13,916 nt of DNA from Lachnospiraceae bacterium (GCA_014804185.1 JAAVAG010000119.1:1-13916), one strand, 5' to 3'. Positions 1-6,568 are shown, numbered from the stretch's first letter. Numbers and translations are program-made. Notes: generated by a model from the sequence alone, not told the origin.

Positions 1-612
1 CAAGGTTCCGGCAATAATGCGGACCATATTATACAGAAAACCGCTGCCGCAGACTCTTATGACGATATCCGCCCCCTGCTCCTCCACATCCAGTTCATAG
101 ACTGTGCGGACCGTTGTATCCGCCGTCGTCTTGACACTGCAGAAGCTTTTGAAGTCATGTTCCCCTTTCAGATACGCCGCCGCCTGTCTCATCCCATCCA
201 CATCCAGTTCATGATAGGTAAAACAGGAATACAGCCGTTTGGTTGGAACGGGAAACTCTCCTCTTGTGATCCGGTATTCATAGGTTTTGCGGCTCAGGCA
301 GCGTCTGGGGTGAAAGTCCACCGGCACTTCCCGCGAATTCTGTATTCGTATATTTTCCGGCAGCCGGCTGTTCAGCGCATAGGCTATTTTTTCGGCAGGT
401 ATATGACTGTCTGTGTCAAACACCGCCACATTGCACAGCGCATGTACCCCCGTATCGGTTCTGCTGCCGCCCATCACCCGGATCTCTTCCCGCAAAAGTT
501 CACTCAGATGTCTGTTCAGTTCCCCCTCTATGGTCGGCGACCCCGGCTGCATTTGAAAACCACAGTAACCGGTTCCGTCGTATGCCACCGTCAGCATAAT
601 ACGCCTTGTCAC
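1..612 (-). CDS. truA: tRNA pseudouridine synthase A, C-terminus cut by the window edge
   Basis: TruA converts uridines 38-40 of the tRNA anticodon arm to pseudouridine. The readable part is 204 residues; bacterial TruA is usually about 245, so roughly the last 40 lie outside the window. The catalytic motif GGSRTDTGVHA is present with the nucleophile Asp at residue 53. The early AYDGTGYCGFQ motif (10-20) and the late GSGFLYNMVRIIAGTL motif, which reaches the edge, are also intact. The start is GTG at 612-610: GGGAGG lies 8 bases upstream, and the GTGA overlaps the ecfT stop by 4 bases, which suggests translational coupling. An internal ATG at 597 is less likely. It is the last visible gene of the ECF operon, the same neighbour order as in other Firmicutes. 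Confidence 0.96.
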   Translation of the reverse strand, partial: MTRRIMLTVAYDGTGYCGFQMQPGSPTIEGELNRHLSELLREEIRVMGGSRTDTGVHALCNVAVFDTDSHIPAEKIAYALNSRLPENIRIQNSREVPVDFHPRRCLSRKTYEYRITRGEFPVPTKRLYSCFTYHELDVDGMRQAAAYLKGEHDFKSFCSVKTTADTTVRTVYELDVEEQGADIVIRVCGSGFLYNMVRIIAGTL

Positions 613-1412
613 AACAAAATCCTCCCGATCAGAATGCCCCCCGCCAGATAAACCAACAGTACCAGATAAGCCATGACATCCCTCTTTTTGTATACCAGCG
701 GTTTCATCTTTGTTCTTCCCTCTCCCCCCCGATAGCATCTGGCCTCCATGGCCATGGCGAGATCATTTGCTCTGCGGAATGCGGAGATAAAGAGCGGCAC
801 CAGCAGAGGAACCATCGCTTTTGCCTTTTTGATCAGATTACCGCTCTCAAAATCTGCTCCTCTGGCAATCTGCGCCTTCATGATTTTGTCTGTCTCCTCC
901 AACAGGATCGGGATAAAACGAAGTGCAATGGACATAATCATAGCCACCTCATGCACGGGCAGACGGAAAACTTTCAGGGGCCTCATCAGTTTCTCCATAC
1001 CGTCTGTCAGGTTATTTGGCGTGGTTGTCAGGGTCATCACAGAGGAACCTATGATCAGGAAAATCAGTCTGACGGCCAGCAGAGCCGCCGACTTTGCTCC
1101 CTCTTTGGTGATTGTCAGTTTCCATATGACAACCAGAGGCTCACCCGGCGTCAGAAACAGATTGAATCCCACTGTCAGGATCAACAGAAACAAAATTGCT
1201 TTCATTCCCTTTACCATGAATTTAAAGGGTACGTGGGAAATTTTTATCACGACAGCCAAAAACAGTGCCGCACATAGATATCCCCATATATTATCAAACA
1301 CAAAGAGGGAGATGATAAAAACAATGGTCCCTACCAGTTTTGTTCTGGGATCCAGCCTGTGTATCACCGATTCCGTCTGATAATATTGTCCTAAAGTTAT
1401 GTCTCTAAGCAT
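609..1412 (-). CDS. ecfT: ECF transporter transmembrane component EcfT
   Basis: EcfT is the membrane scaffold of energy-coupling-factor transporters. It couples the EcfA ATPases to interchangeable substrate-binding S components for vitamins and metals. The 267-residue product has hydrophobic segments near 26-40, 44-58, 71-88, 108-130 and 246-264. It also carries the two coupling-helix signatures: ARG at 183-185 and the related ARC at 224-226 within EARCYRGG. The third position of the second motif is Cys instead of Gly. The start lies 16 bases after the ecfA2 stop, with GGTAAGG-type ribosome binding sequence across the junction. The stop overlaps the truA start. No S component is encoded here, as expected for a shared (group II) module whose S proteins are encoded elsewhere. 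Confidence 0.95.
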   Translation of the reverse strand: MLRDITLGQYYQTESVIHRLDPRTKLVGTIVFIISLFVFDNIWGYLCAALFLAVVIKISHVPFKFMVKGMKAILFLLILTVGFNLFLTPGEPLVVIWKLTITKEGAKSAALLAVRLIFLIIGSSVMTLTTTPNNLTDGMEKLMRPLKVFRLPVHEVAMIMSIALRFIPILLEETDKIMKAQIARGADFESGNLIKKAKAMVPLLVPLFISAFRRANDLAMAMEARCYRGGEGRTKMKPLVYKKRDVMAYLVLLVYLAGGILIGRILL

Positions 1413-1428
1413 GTCAAACCCTTACCTT

Positions 1429-2316
1429 TCACGGGTTCCCGCCCCATCCCGGGGTCGAGACCCTGGATTGTCTGCCAATCGCCTTTACGATTTCTTCCGC
1501 CGCTTCTCCGATGGTCGTTGCATCCGCATTCACATCCATTCCTCGTTCCCGGAGTTTATGCATGATATAGGTCACCTGCGGCGCCGCCAGACCTACCGCC
1601 TCCAGTTCTCTGTAGTTGCGGAACACTTCCGCCGGTATACCGTCATACATGACTTCCCCCCGGTTCATCACGATAATACGGTCTACATATTCCGCCACAT
1701 CCTCCATGCTGTGGGACACCAGAATGATCGTCATACCGGTTTCTTTCTGCAGCCCTGCAATCTGATCCAGAATTTCTTTTCTGCCTTTCGGATCCAGTCC
1801 GGCGGTAGGTTCATCCAGAACAAGCACCTGGGGTTTCATCGCCAGCACACCGGCAATCGCCACCCGGCGCTTCTGTCCGCCGGACAGGTCAAAGGGCGAT
1901 TGATAAAAACACTCGTCGGGCAGTCCCACTTTTCGCAATGCATCGTAGGCACGCAGCTGCGTTTCTTTTTTATCCAGTCCCAGATTTTTAGGTCCAAAAC
2001 AGACATCGGAAAAAACATCCGTCTCAAACAGCTGATGCTCCGGATACTGAAATACCAGTCCTACCTTACTGCGGAGTTCTTTCATGTTGTAGTCTTTTTC
2101 GTAAATATCCTCGCCGTTATAATAAATGTGCCCTTCCGTGGCTCTGATCAGCCCGTTCAGATGCTGCACAAGAGTGGACTTTCCGGAACCCGTATGTCCT
2201 ATGATCCCTATGAACTGGCCGTCGGGCAGCACCAGATTGATATCTTTCAGCGCTTTTACCGACATTTCCGTGTCCTGTCCATATATATAACTCACATGGT
2301 CTAAAATGATAGGCAT
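1429..2316 (-). CDS. ecfA2: ECF transporter ATP-binding protein EcfA2
   Basis: This is the second ABC ATPase of the ECF module; it pairs with EcfA1 and drives EcfT. The 295-residue product carries Walker A GHTGSGKST (40-48), the Q-loop in VFQYPEHQLF (Gln90), signature LSGGQKRR (144-151), Walker B VLVLDEPTAGLD (164-175) and the switch His202. All catalytic elements are intact. The start is ATG at 2316, 3 bases after the ecfA1 stop, with GGGAGG inside the last ecfA1 codons, so translation is probably coupled. Assignment as A2 rather than A1 rests on gene order (A1-A2-T-truA, as in Bacillus ybxA-ybaE-ybaF-truA), not on a distinguishing residue. The C-terminal tail after about residue 275 is low in conservation signals. 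Confidence 0.95.
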   Translation of the reverse strand: MPIILDHVSYIYGQDTEMSVKALKDINLVLPDGQFIGIIGHTGSGKSTLVQHLNGLIRATEGHIYYNGEDIYEKDYNMKELRSKVGLVFQYPEHQLFETDVFSDVCFGPKNLGLDKKETQLRAYDALRKVGLPDECFYQSPFDLSGGQKRRVAIAGVLAMKPQVLVLDEPTAGLDPKGRKEILDQIAGLQKETGMTIILVSHSMEDVAEYVDRIIVMNRGEVMYDGIPAEVFRNYRELEAVGLAAPQVTYIMHKLRERGMDVNADATTIGEAAEEIVKAIGRQSRVSTPGWGGNP

Positions 2317-2319
2317 CCG

Positions 2320-3195
2320 TCAACCTCCCGCACACAGCTTCAGCAGTTCCCGTACAAATTCTTCCTGGGTCAGAATTCCATCCGGCAGTGCGATTCCCTG
2401 TTTCTGCAGTTCGTATGCCAGCAGCGTTACCTGCGGCACATCCAGCCGGAGTTCTTTCAGTTTTTCCACCTGGGAAAATATTCTGCGCGGTGTCCCCTCC
2501 ATGGCTACTTTTCCCTTATCCATTACAAACACCCTGTCCGCATGAATAATCTCTTCCATATAGTGGGTGATCAGAATCACCGTCACTCCCTCTACCTCAT
2601 TCAGTCCCCGCACCGCACGGATTACCTCTCTGCGCCCGTTAGGATCCAGCATAGCCGTAGGCTCATCCAACACGATGCATTTGGGATGCATGGCCAGAAC
2701 ACCGGCTATGGATACCCTCTGTTTCTGCCCTCCGGAAAGCTTGTTGGGCGAATATTTGCGGTACTCATACATTCCCACCGCCCGAAGGCTCTCCTCCACT
2801 CTCTCCCAGATCTCCGCGGTAGGAACTCCCATATTTTCCGGGCCAAATCCAACGTCCTCTTCTACCACCTGGCCGATAATCTGGTTGTCCGGATTCTGAA
2901 AGACCATTCCCGCCGTCTGACGAATATTCCACAGCTGCTCATCATCGCAGGTATCCATGCCGTCCACCCAGACAGTTCCCTCCGTGGGATAAAGAATGGC
3001 ATTGATATGTTTTGCAAGAGTGGATTTACCGGATCCGTTATGTCCCAGGATGGCAATGAATTCTCCCTGCCTCATATCCAGCGATACGTCGTCTACGGCG
3101 CGGGTGATTCCCTCCACATTGCCCTCTTCGTCTCGTCTGATATACTCAAACGCCAGTTTATCTGTTTTTACAATTGTAGATCCTGCCGTGTTCAT
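2320..3195 (-). CDS. ecfA1: ECF transporter ATP-binding protein EcfA1
   Basis: This is the first ABC ATPase of the ECF vitamin/metal uptake module. With the ATG start at 3195 it has 291 residues: Walker A GHNGSGKST (51-59), Q-loop VFQNPDNQI (Gln100), signature LSGGQKQR (153-160), Walker B CIVLDEPTAMLD (173-184) and switch His211. A longer frame opens at a GTG at 3216, but the strong GGGAGG sits downstream of that GTG and 10 bases before the ATG at 3195, so the ATG is chosen. The gene is first of the operon ecfA1-ecfA2-ecfT-truA. It is separated from rplQ by a hairpin terminator and the opposed small gene, and a candidate promoter for it lies at 3345-3372. Confidence 0.95.
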   Translation of the reverse strand: MNTAGSTIVKTDKLAFEYIRRDEEGNVEGITRAVDDVSLDMRQGEFIAILGHNGSGKSTLAKHINAILYPTEGTVWVDGMDTCDDEQLWNIRQTAGMVFQNPDNQIIGQVVEEDVGFGPENMGVPTAEIWERVEESLRAVGMYEYRKYSPNKLSGGQKQRVSIAGVLAMHPKCIVLDEPTAMLDPNGRREVIRAVRGLNEVEGVTVILITHYMEEIIHADRVFVMDKGKVAMEGTPRRIFSQVEKLKELRLDVPQVTLLAYELQKQGIALPDGILTQEEFVRELLKLCAGG

Positions 3196-3227
3196 GGATG
3201 CCGTTCCTCCCGTCACAACGCCCCGGG

Positions 3228-3256
3228 TTTACAAAACCTGCCGAAAATGTTATCCT
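3228..3256 (+). promoter_or_regulatory. candidate promoter of the small membrane-protein gene
   Basis: On the plus strand TTTACA (3228-3233) and TATCCT (3251-3256) are separated by 17 bases. The -35 box matches the vegetative consensus at 5 of 6 positions and the -10 box at 4 of 6. Transcription would begin near 3263 and give a short leader of about 37 bases before the ATG at 3300. The site overlaps the presumed 5' leader of ecfA1 on the other strand. This is a sequence match only. Confidence 0.45.
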
Positions 3257-3299
3257 GAGATACAAAGAATACTGCCTGCTGGCAGGAATGGGGGTTATT

Positions 3300-3482
3300 A
3301 TGAAAAAAAATACGATTTCAAAAGCACTGCTGGTTCTTGTGATTATTATCCTGATATTCACTGGACTGTCAAGAATTCTTTCCTCCAATTCCATGACTCT
3401 GGCTGAATATGCCGCGCAGCGCCAGCAGCAAAATATGGAGACAGAGAGTTCCTCTCCCACGTCTCCCGATTCTGATTCATAA
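3300..3482 (+). CDS. small single-pass membrane protein, unrecognised
   Basis: I do not recognise this 60-residue product. It begins MKKNTISK, followed by one strongly hydrophobic helix (about residues 9-25, LLVLVIIILIFTG), a short linker and a polar tail rich in Gln, Ser, Glu and Asp. This looks like a signal-anchor membrane protein with a positive inner N-terminus, or a poorly cleaved signal peptide. The ATG at 3300 is preceded by GGGGG at 5 bases; the same frame continues upstream to an ATG at 3198, but that stretch lacks protein-like composition. It is the only plus-strand gene here, lying back to back with ecfA1 and tail to tail with rplQ, and its stop is directly followed by a hairpin. 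Reality of the gene is likely but not proven; function is unknown. Confidence 0.65.
   Translation: MKKNTISKALLVLVIIILIFTGLSRILSSNSMTLAEYAAQRQQQNMETESSSPTSPDSDS
3345..3372 (-). promoter_or_regulatory. candidate promoter for the ecfA1-ecfA2-ecfT-truA operon
   Basis: Reading the minus strand, a perfect TTGACA (3372-3367) is followed after 16 bases by GATAAT (3350-3345), which matches the -10 consensus at 5 of 6 positions. Transcription would start near 3338 and leave a leader of about 140 bases before ecfA1. The site lies inside the coding sequence of the opposed small gene and downstream of the rplQ terminator, so it would let the transporter operon be expressed independently of the ribosomal genes. 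Confidence 0.5.
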
Positions 3483-3489
3483 ATAGCAA

Positions 3490-3514
3490 AGGCAGGAGCA
3501 AAATGCTTCTGCCT
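3490..3514. terminator. hairpin between rplQ and the small gene, probably a two-way terminator
   Basis: An 11-bp stem (AGGCAGGAGCA, 3490-3500, with TGCTTCTGCCT, 3504-3514; one G-T pair) closes a 3-base AAA loop. On the minus strand the stem is followed by TTTGCTATTT, a moderate T-rich tail suited to ending the rplQ transcript 30 bases after its stop. On the plus strand it begins 8 bases after the small gene's stop, but the tail there is poor. Its position between convergent genes supports a terminator role. Confidence 0.75.
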
Positions 3515-3543
3515 GATCAGGTTTCGTCAGTCCGGTATTTATC

Positions 3544-4080
3544 TTATACCAGTTCCAGAACTACTTCCATTGCCGCGTCGCCCTTACGGGGACCTATCTT
3601 GATGATTCTTGTGTAGCCGCCGTTGCGGTTTTCGTACTTTGGAGCATATTCATCAAACAACTTGGCAACCAGATCAACTTCTTTGGTGTTTTTCTTCTTG
3701 CCAGCGTTTTCTGTGGGAACCTCTGTCACAGGATAGAGAACTCTCAGCATTTTGCGTCTTGCATGCAGCCTGCTGGGCAGATCTTTTTTGATCTCTTTCT
3801 CCACTGTTTCAAACTTGGTCACTTTCTTGCCGTCAACGACTTCCTTTACTCTCTTTCCGTCCTTATCTCTCACAGGGACTTTAGCGGAAACCGTTACCAT
3901 TTCAAAATTATCTTTTTCTTTGACAGCCATTGCAATCAAGCCGTCAGCAATCTTCTGAACTTCCTTAGCCCTGGCCTGAGTTGTGATAATCCTCCCATGT
4001 GTAATCAGGGCTGTTACCTGATTTCTGAGCAATGCTTTTCTCTGGGAAGACGTTCTGCCAAGTTTTCTGTACTTTGCCAT
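3544..4080 (-). CDS. rplQ: 50S ribosomal protein L17, enlarged form
   Basis: L17 binds 23S rRNA near the tunnel exit of the large subunit. The product has 178 residues against about 120-130 in most bacteria. The family ends are clear: KYRKLGRTSSQRKALLRN at the N-terminus and NGGYTRIIKIGPRKGDAAMEVVLEL at the C-terminus (key residues Gly154, Gly155, Tyr156, Thr157, Arg158). The extra length is a Lys/Asp/Val-rich insert at about 55-100, ahead of the LHARRK motif (105-110), plus roughly 8 residues near 122-133. The ATG at 4080 is chosen because AAAGGA lies 9 bases upstream; an upstream in-frame ATG at 4101 lies before that site. It is the last gene of the alpha block, 156 bases after rpoA and followed by a hairpin terminator. 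Confidence 0.97.
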   Translation of the reverse strand: MAKYRKLGRTSSQRKALLRNQVTALITHGRIITTQARAKEVQKIADGLIAMAVKEKDNFEMVTVSAKVPVRDKDGKRVKEVVDGKKVTKFETVEKEIKKDLPSRLHARRKMLRVLYPVTEVPTENAGKKKNTKEVDLVAKLFDEYAPKYENRNGGYTRIIKIGPRKGDAAMEVVLELV

Positions 4081-4236
4081 TTTTTTATTTCCTTTCATCA
4101 TTCATGGGCATTCGGCCACGCACATCGGACTTACTTACCGAATGGTTTTTTGTTCCACTTATGAACCACGCACGCATGTACACTTTGGCTTTACCACACA
4201 TGCATTTTTATGAGATCTTCTCCAAAACCTCAGGCG
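4081..4236. other. rpoA-rplQ spacer with inverted repeats
   Basis: This 156-bp gap is longer than most in the operon. It holds two inverted repeats: CATTCGG (4109-4115) with CCGAATG (4138-4144), and GCATGT with ACATGC at about 4174-4203. Neither is followed by a T-run on the minus strand, so neither looks like a terminator of the coding transcript; they may fold in the mRNA and affect processing. The rplQ ribosome binding site occupies the left end. No open frame worth calling is present. Confidence 0.5.
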
Positions 4237-5199
4237 TTATGCCTCTTCGCTGGGGTTCAGCTGCAGTCCCAGTTCCTTTAACTTCGCCAGGACTTCCTCC
4301 AGGGACTTGCGTCCAAGATTCCGGACTTTCATCATATCTTCAGAGGTCTTATTGGTTAATTCCTCTACGGTATTGATACCTGCCCTCTTCAGGCAGTTGT
4401 AGGAACGAACGGACAATTCCAGTTCGTCGATACTCATTTCTAAAACCTTCTCTTTTTCATCATCCTCTTTTTCCACCATTACTTCCGCAGTCTTGGCGTT
4501 TTCGGAAAGATCGATGAACAGACTCAAGTGTTCGCTGAGTACTTTTGCAGCCAGACTTACCGCTTCATCGGGTGCCAGCGTTCCGTTCGTATACACGTCC
4601 ATGGTAAGCTTGTCAAAGTCTGTAATCTGACCTACACGGGTATTTTCTACTGTAACATTAACTCTTTCGACCGGCGTATAGATCGAATCGATCGCAATCA
4701 CACCGATCGGTAATTCATCATGTTTGTTCTTGTCAGCGCTGATGTAACCTCTGCCCTTTGTGATCGTCAGTTCCATGTACAGCTTGGCATCCTTGCCGCC
4801 GCTCAAAGTGGCGATCACCAGATCCGGATTCTGAATCTCTATATCCTGATCAACCTGGATATCAGATGCCCTCACCACACCTTCGCCTTCGTATTCGATG
4901 TATGCAGTCTTGGGCTCGTTCGTCTCACTGTTGTTCTTGATTGCCAGGCTCTTGATATTCATGATGATCTCAGTCACATCTTCCTTGACTCCCGGAATGG
5001 AACTGAACTCGTGCAGAACACCTTCGATTTTCACCTGACTGACCGCAGCACCCGGTAAAGAAGAGAGCATGATTCTCCGCAGAGAGTTGCCCAATGTGAT
5101 GCCATAGCCTCTTTCCAGCGGCTCAACTACGAATCTGCCATACTTCTTATCCTCAGAGATTTCAACAACCTCAATATTGGGTCTTTCAAAATCAAACAC
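4237..5199 (-). CDS. rpoA: DNA-directed RNA polymerase subunit alpha
   Basis: Alpha forms the dimer on which beta and beta' assemble, and its C-terminal domain contacts upstream promoter DNA and activators. The 320-residue product has the normal two-domain plan: the N-terminal assembly domain to about 230, including RGYGITLGNSLRRIMLSS, then an acidic linker (EKEDDEKEK), then the C-terminal domain. DNA-contacting Arg265 lies in ELSVRSYNCL, at the same number as in E. coli, and the NLGRKSLEEV helix-hairpin-helix follows. The start codon is GTG at 5199, with AAAGGAGGG close to ideally spaced upstream. It follows rpsD by 39 bases and precedes rplQ, the usual alpha-operon position. Confidence 0.98.
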   Translation of the reverse strand: MFDFERPNIEVVEISEDKKYGRFVVEPLERGYGITLGNSLRRIMLSSLPGAAVSQVKIEGVLHEFSSIPGVKEDVTEIIMNIKSLAIKNNSETNEPKTAYIEYEGEGVVRASDIQVDQDIEIQNPDLVIATLSGGKDAKLYMELTITKGRGYISADKNKHDELPIGVIAIDSIYTPVERVNVTVENTRVGQITDFDKLTMDVYTNGTLAPDEAVSLAAKVLSEHLSLFIDLSENAKTAEVMVEKEDDEKEKVLEMSIDELELSVRSYNCLKRAGINTVEELTNKTSEDMMKVRNLGRKSLEEVLAKLKELGLQLNPSEEA

Positions 5200-5238
5200 T
5201 GCAAATACCCTCCTTTACGAACAATATTAGTTAGCGAA

Positions 5239-5832
5239 TTATTTAGAATATAACTCGACGATCAGCATTTCGTTCACAGGAACATCAATCTGTTCCCTGG
5301 TAGGGAGTGCTTTGATGGTCCCCTTGAAGTTCTCGATGTCTACATCCATCCATTCGGGCACCAGTCTGTGTGCAGTTACTTCCAGAATATCTTTGTATCT
5401 CTGCATGGATTTTGATTTTTCTCTGATCTCAATCACATCTCCGGCCTTGATCAGATAAGAGGGAATCTGTACACATTTGCCGTTCACCAGCACATGCTTA
5501 TGTCCGACAATCTGCCTTGCCTCTCTTCTGGTTCTGGCAAATCCCATCCTGAAAACAACGCTGTCAAGCCTGCTCTCCAACATAACCATCAGGTTTTCAC
5601 CGGTCATGCCTTTCATTCTGTCCGCTTTCTCGTAGTAGTTTCTGAACGGTTTCTCCAAAACCCCATAGATAAATTTGGCTTTCTGCTTTTCACGAAGCTG
5701 CAGGCCATATTCGCTTACTTTTTTGCCTGCTCTTGCGTTAGTCCTTTTGGATTTCTTGTCATAACCTAAATACATCGGCTCCAGTCCGAGCGCTCTGCAT
5801 CTTTTCAGTACGGGTACTCTGTTTACTGCCAT
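5239..5832 (-). CDS. rpsD: 30S ribosomal protein S4, zinc-free form
   Basis: S4 is a primary 16S rRNA binder that nucleates assembly of the small-subunit body, and in several bacteria it represses its own operon. The product has 197 residues. The N-terminal region has only Cys12, not the cysteine cluster of the zinc-binding form. The S4 RNA-binding domain spans about 88-150 (key stretch LDSVVFRMGFARTRREARQ, then GHKHVLVNGKCV), and the C-terminus ends in the family-typical IVELYSK. The ATG at 5832 is preceded by AAAGGA. A 246-bp repeat-rich spacer separates it from rpsK; a leader there could be an S4 autoregulatory target, but that is inference from S4 biology elsewhere. Confidence 0.98.
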   Translation of the reverse strand: MAVNRVPVLKRCRALGLEPMYLGYDKKSKRTNARAGKKVSEYGLQLREKQKAKFIYGVLEKPFRNYYEKADRMKGMTGENLMVMLESRLDSVVFRMGFARTRREARQIVGHKHVLVNGKCVQIPSYLIKAGDVIEIREKSKSMQRYKDILEVTAHRLVPEWMDVDIENFKGTIKALPTREQIDVPVNEMLIVELYSK

Positions 5833-6078
5833 TTTCTTAATTCCTTTCTGTGGGGATCCTGTCCCTGATTATTGTTTACAGCGCGGCCTATCCGCCTGCG
5901 CTTTCCTCCAACTGTGTGAGACTTAGAACATCTTCGCCTCTGCCTACGCCTGCGCAAATTTGTGCCTTTGCACAAATCCATTCGTGTGAGACTTAGAACT
6001 TCTTCGCCTCTGCCTACATCTGCGCAAATTTGTGTCTTTGCACAAATTTGCCATCTTAAAAATCTATGATTTTTAAGA
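5833..6078. other. rpsK-rpsD spacer holding tandem repeats and hairpins
   Basis: This 246-bp gap sits inside the alpha block, where spacers are normally short. From the rpsK side it contains a 12-bp palindrome, two tandem 70-bp units each with an internal hairpin, then a GC-rich inverted repeat (GCGCGG with CCTGCGC, about 5881-5901), and finally the rpsD ribosome binding site. I see no convincing promoter or open frame. The repeat period is not a multiple of three, which argues against coding. Confidence 0.7.
5914..6047. repeat. two tandem copies of a 70-bp unit
   Basis: Copy 1 (5914-5977) and copy 2 (5984-6047) start 70 bases apart, both with GTGTGAGACTTAGAAC. They are identical at 60 of 64 aligned positions; mismatches are at 5930, 5948, 5949 and 5965 and their partners. 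Each unit ends in a hairpin: copy 1 has ATTTGTGC (5958-5965) and GCACAAAT (5970-5977) around a CTTT loop, and copy 2 has an 11-bp stem GCAAATTTGTG (6024-6034) with CACAAATTTGC (6041-6051). Copy number of two without spacers rules out a CRISPR array. Confidence 0.9.
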
Positions 6079-6079
6079 T
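6053..6079. repeat. 12-bp perfect palindrome at the rpsK stop codon
   Basis: ATCTTAAAAATC (6053-6064) and GATTTTTAAGAT (6068-6079) form a perfect 12-bp stem around TAT. The right arm includes the first base of the rpsK stop triplet as read on the plus strand. In the mRNA this hairpin would directly follow the stop codon and stand one base from the hairpin of repeat copy 2. It lacks a T-run after it on the minus strand, so it looks more like an mRNA 3'-end stabiliser or processing site than a terminator. Confidence 0.75.
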
Positions 6080-6477
6080 TAGACTCTGCGGCGCTTAGGC
6101 GGGCGGCATCCGTTATGAGGAACCGGAGTCACGTCGCGGATACTCACAACTTCCAGACCGCATGCCTGCAGAGCACGGATTGCTGCCTCACGTCCTGAGC
6201 CGGGTCCTTTTACAAATACGTCAACTGTCTTCAGCCCATGCACCAGCGCGGCCTTTGTCGCTGTTTCCGCCGCCATCTGTGCAGCATAGGGAGTAGATTT
6301 CCTTGAACCTCTAAATCCAAGACCACCGGCACTGGCCCAGCTCAAAGCATTGCCTTCAGCATCTGTCAGAGTAACAATTGTATTGTTAAAAGATGACTGA
6401 ATATGTGCCTGTCCACGTTCAACGTTTTTCTTTACGCGCTTTTTTGTCACTTTTTTACTTGCAACTTTTTTAGCCAT
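6079..6477 (-). CDS. rpsK: 30S ribosomal protein S11
   Basis: S11 lines the mRNA exit/E-site region of the 30S platform. The 132-residue product has a Lys-rich N-terminus followed by the family core: GQAHIQSSFNNTIVTLTD, SAGGLGFRGSRKSTPYAAQ and VKGPGSGREAAIRALQ. The C-terminus RDVTPVPHNGCRPPKRRRV is fully typical. Length matches the family (about 129-132). The ATG at 6477 has only a modest ribosome binding sequence (AAGTAGG, 9 bases upstream), weaker than its neighbours. It follows rpsM after a 98-bp structured spacer and is followed directly by a palindrome and tandem repeats. Confidence 0.98.
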   Translation of the reverse strand: MAKKVASKKVTKKRVKKNVERGQAHIQSSFNNTIVTLTDAEGNALSWASAGGLGFRGSRKSTPYAAQMAAETATKAALVHGLKTVDVFVKGPGSGREAAIRALQACGLEVVSIRDVTPVPHNGCRPPKRRRV

Positions 6478-6513
6478 TTAAACTAACCTACTTTCTCAAA
6501 TAATTAACAGTTT

Positions 6514-6568
6514 AAAGTATTACTCGTTCTGACTGACGGAAAGCCGAAACAAACCGTCACAATACTTT
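6514..6568. repeat. nested inverted repeat between rpsM and rpsK
   Basis: AAAGTATT (6514-6521) pairs with AATACTTT (6561-6568), and inside it TGACGG (6534-6539) pairs with CCGTCA (6554-6559). The two stems could form one branched or bulged hairpin in the 98-base rpsM-rpsK spacer of the mRNA. No T-run follows on the minus strand. Its role is unknown; a processing or translation-control element is possible. Confidence 0.5.

Noticed and set aside
157..1277. Plus-strand frames over truA and ecfT
   Set aside because: They are antisense to well-supported genes, and their products look random and rich in His, Arg and Pro.
1399..2304. A 301-codon plus-strand frame antisense to ecfA2
   Set aside because: It mirrors a complete ABC ATPase with all motifs intact and has no protein-like features of its own.
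4109..4155. An intrinsic terminator in the rpoA-rplQ gap, from an inverted repeat followed by TTTTTT on the plus strand
   Set aside because: The T-run follows the stem only on the plus strand, where nothing is transcribed into it; on the coding strand the stem is preceded by A and not followed by T.
5914..6047. A CRISPR-like array
   Set aside because: Only two 70-bp units occur in direct tandem with no unique spacers and no cas genes; the structure is a tandem duplication.
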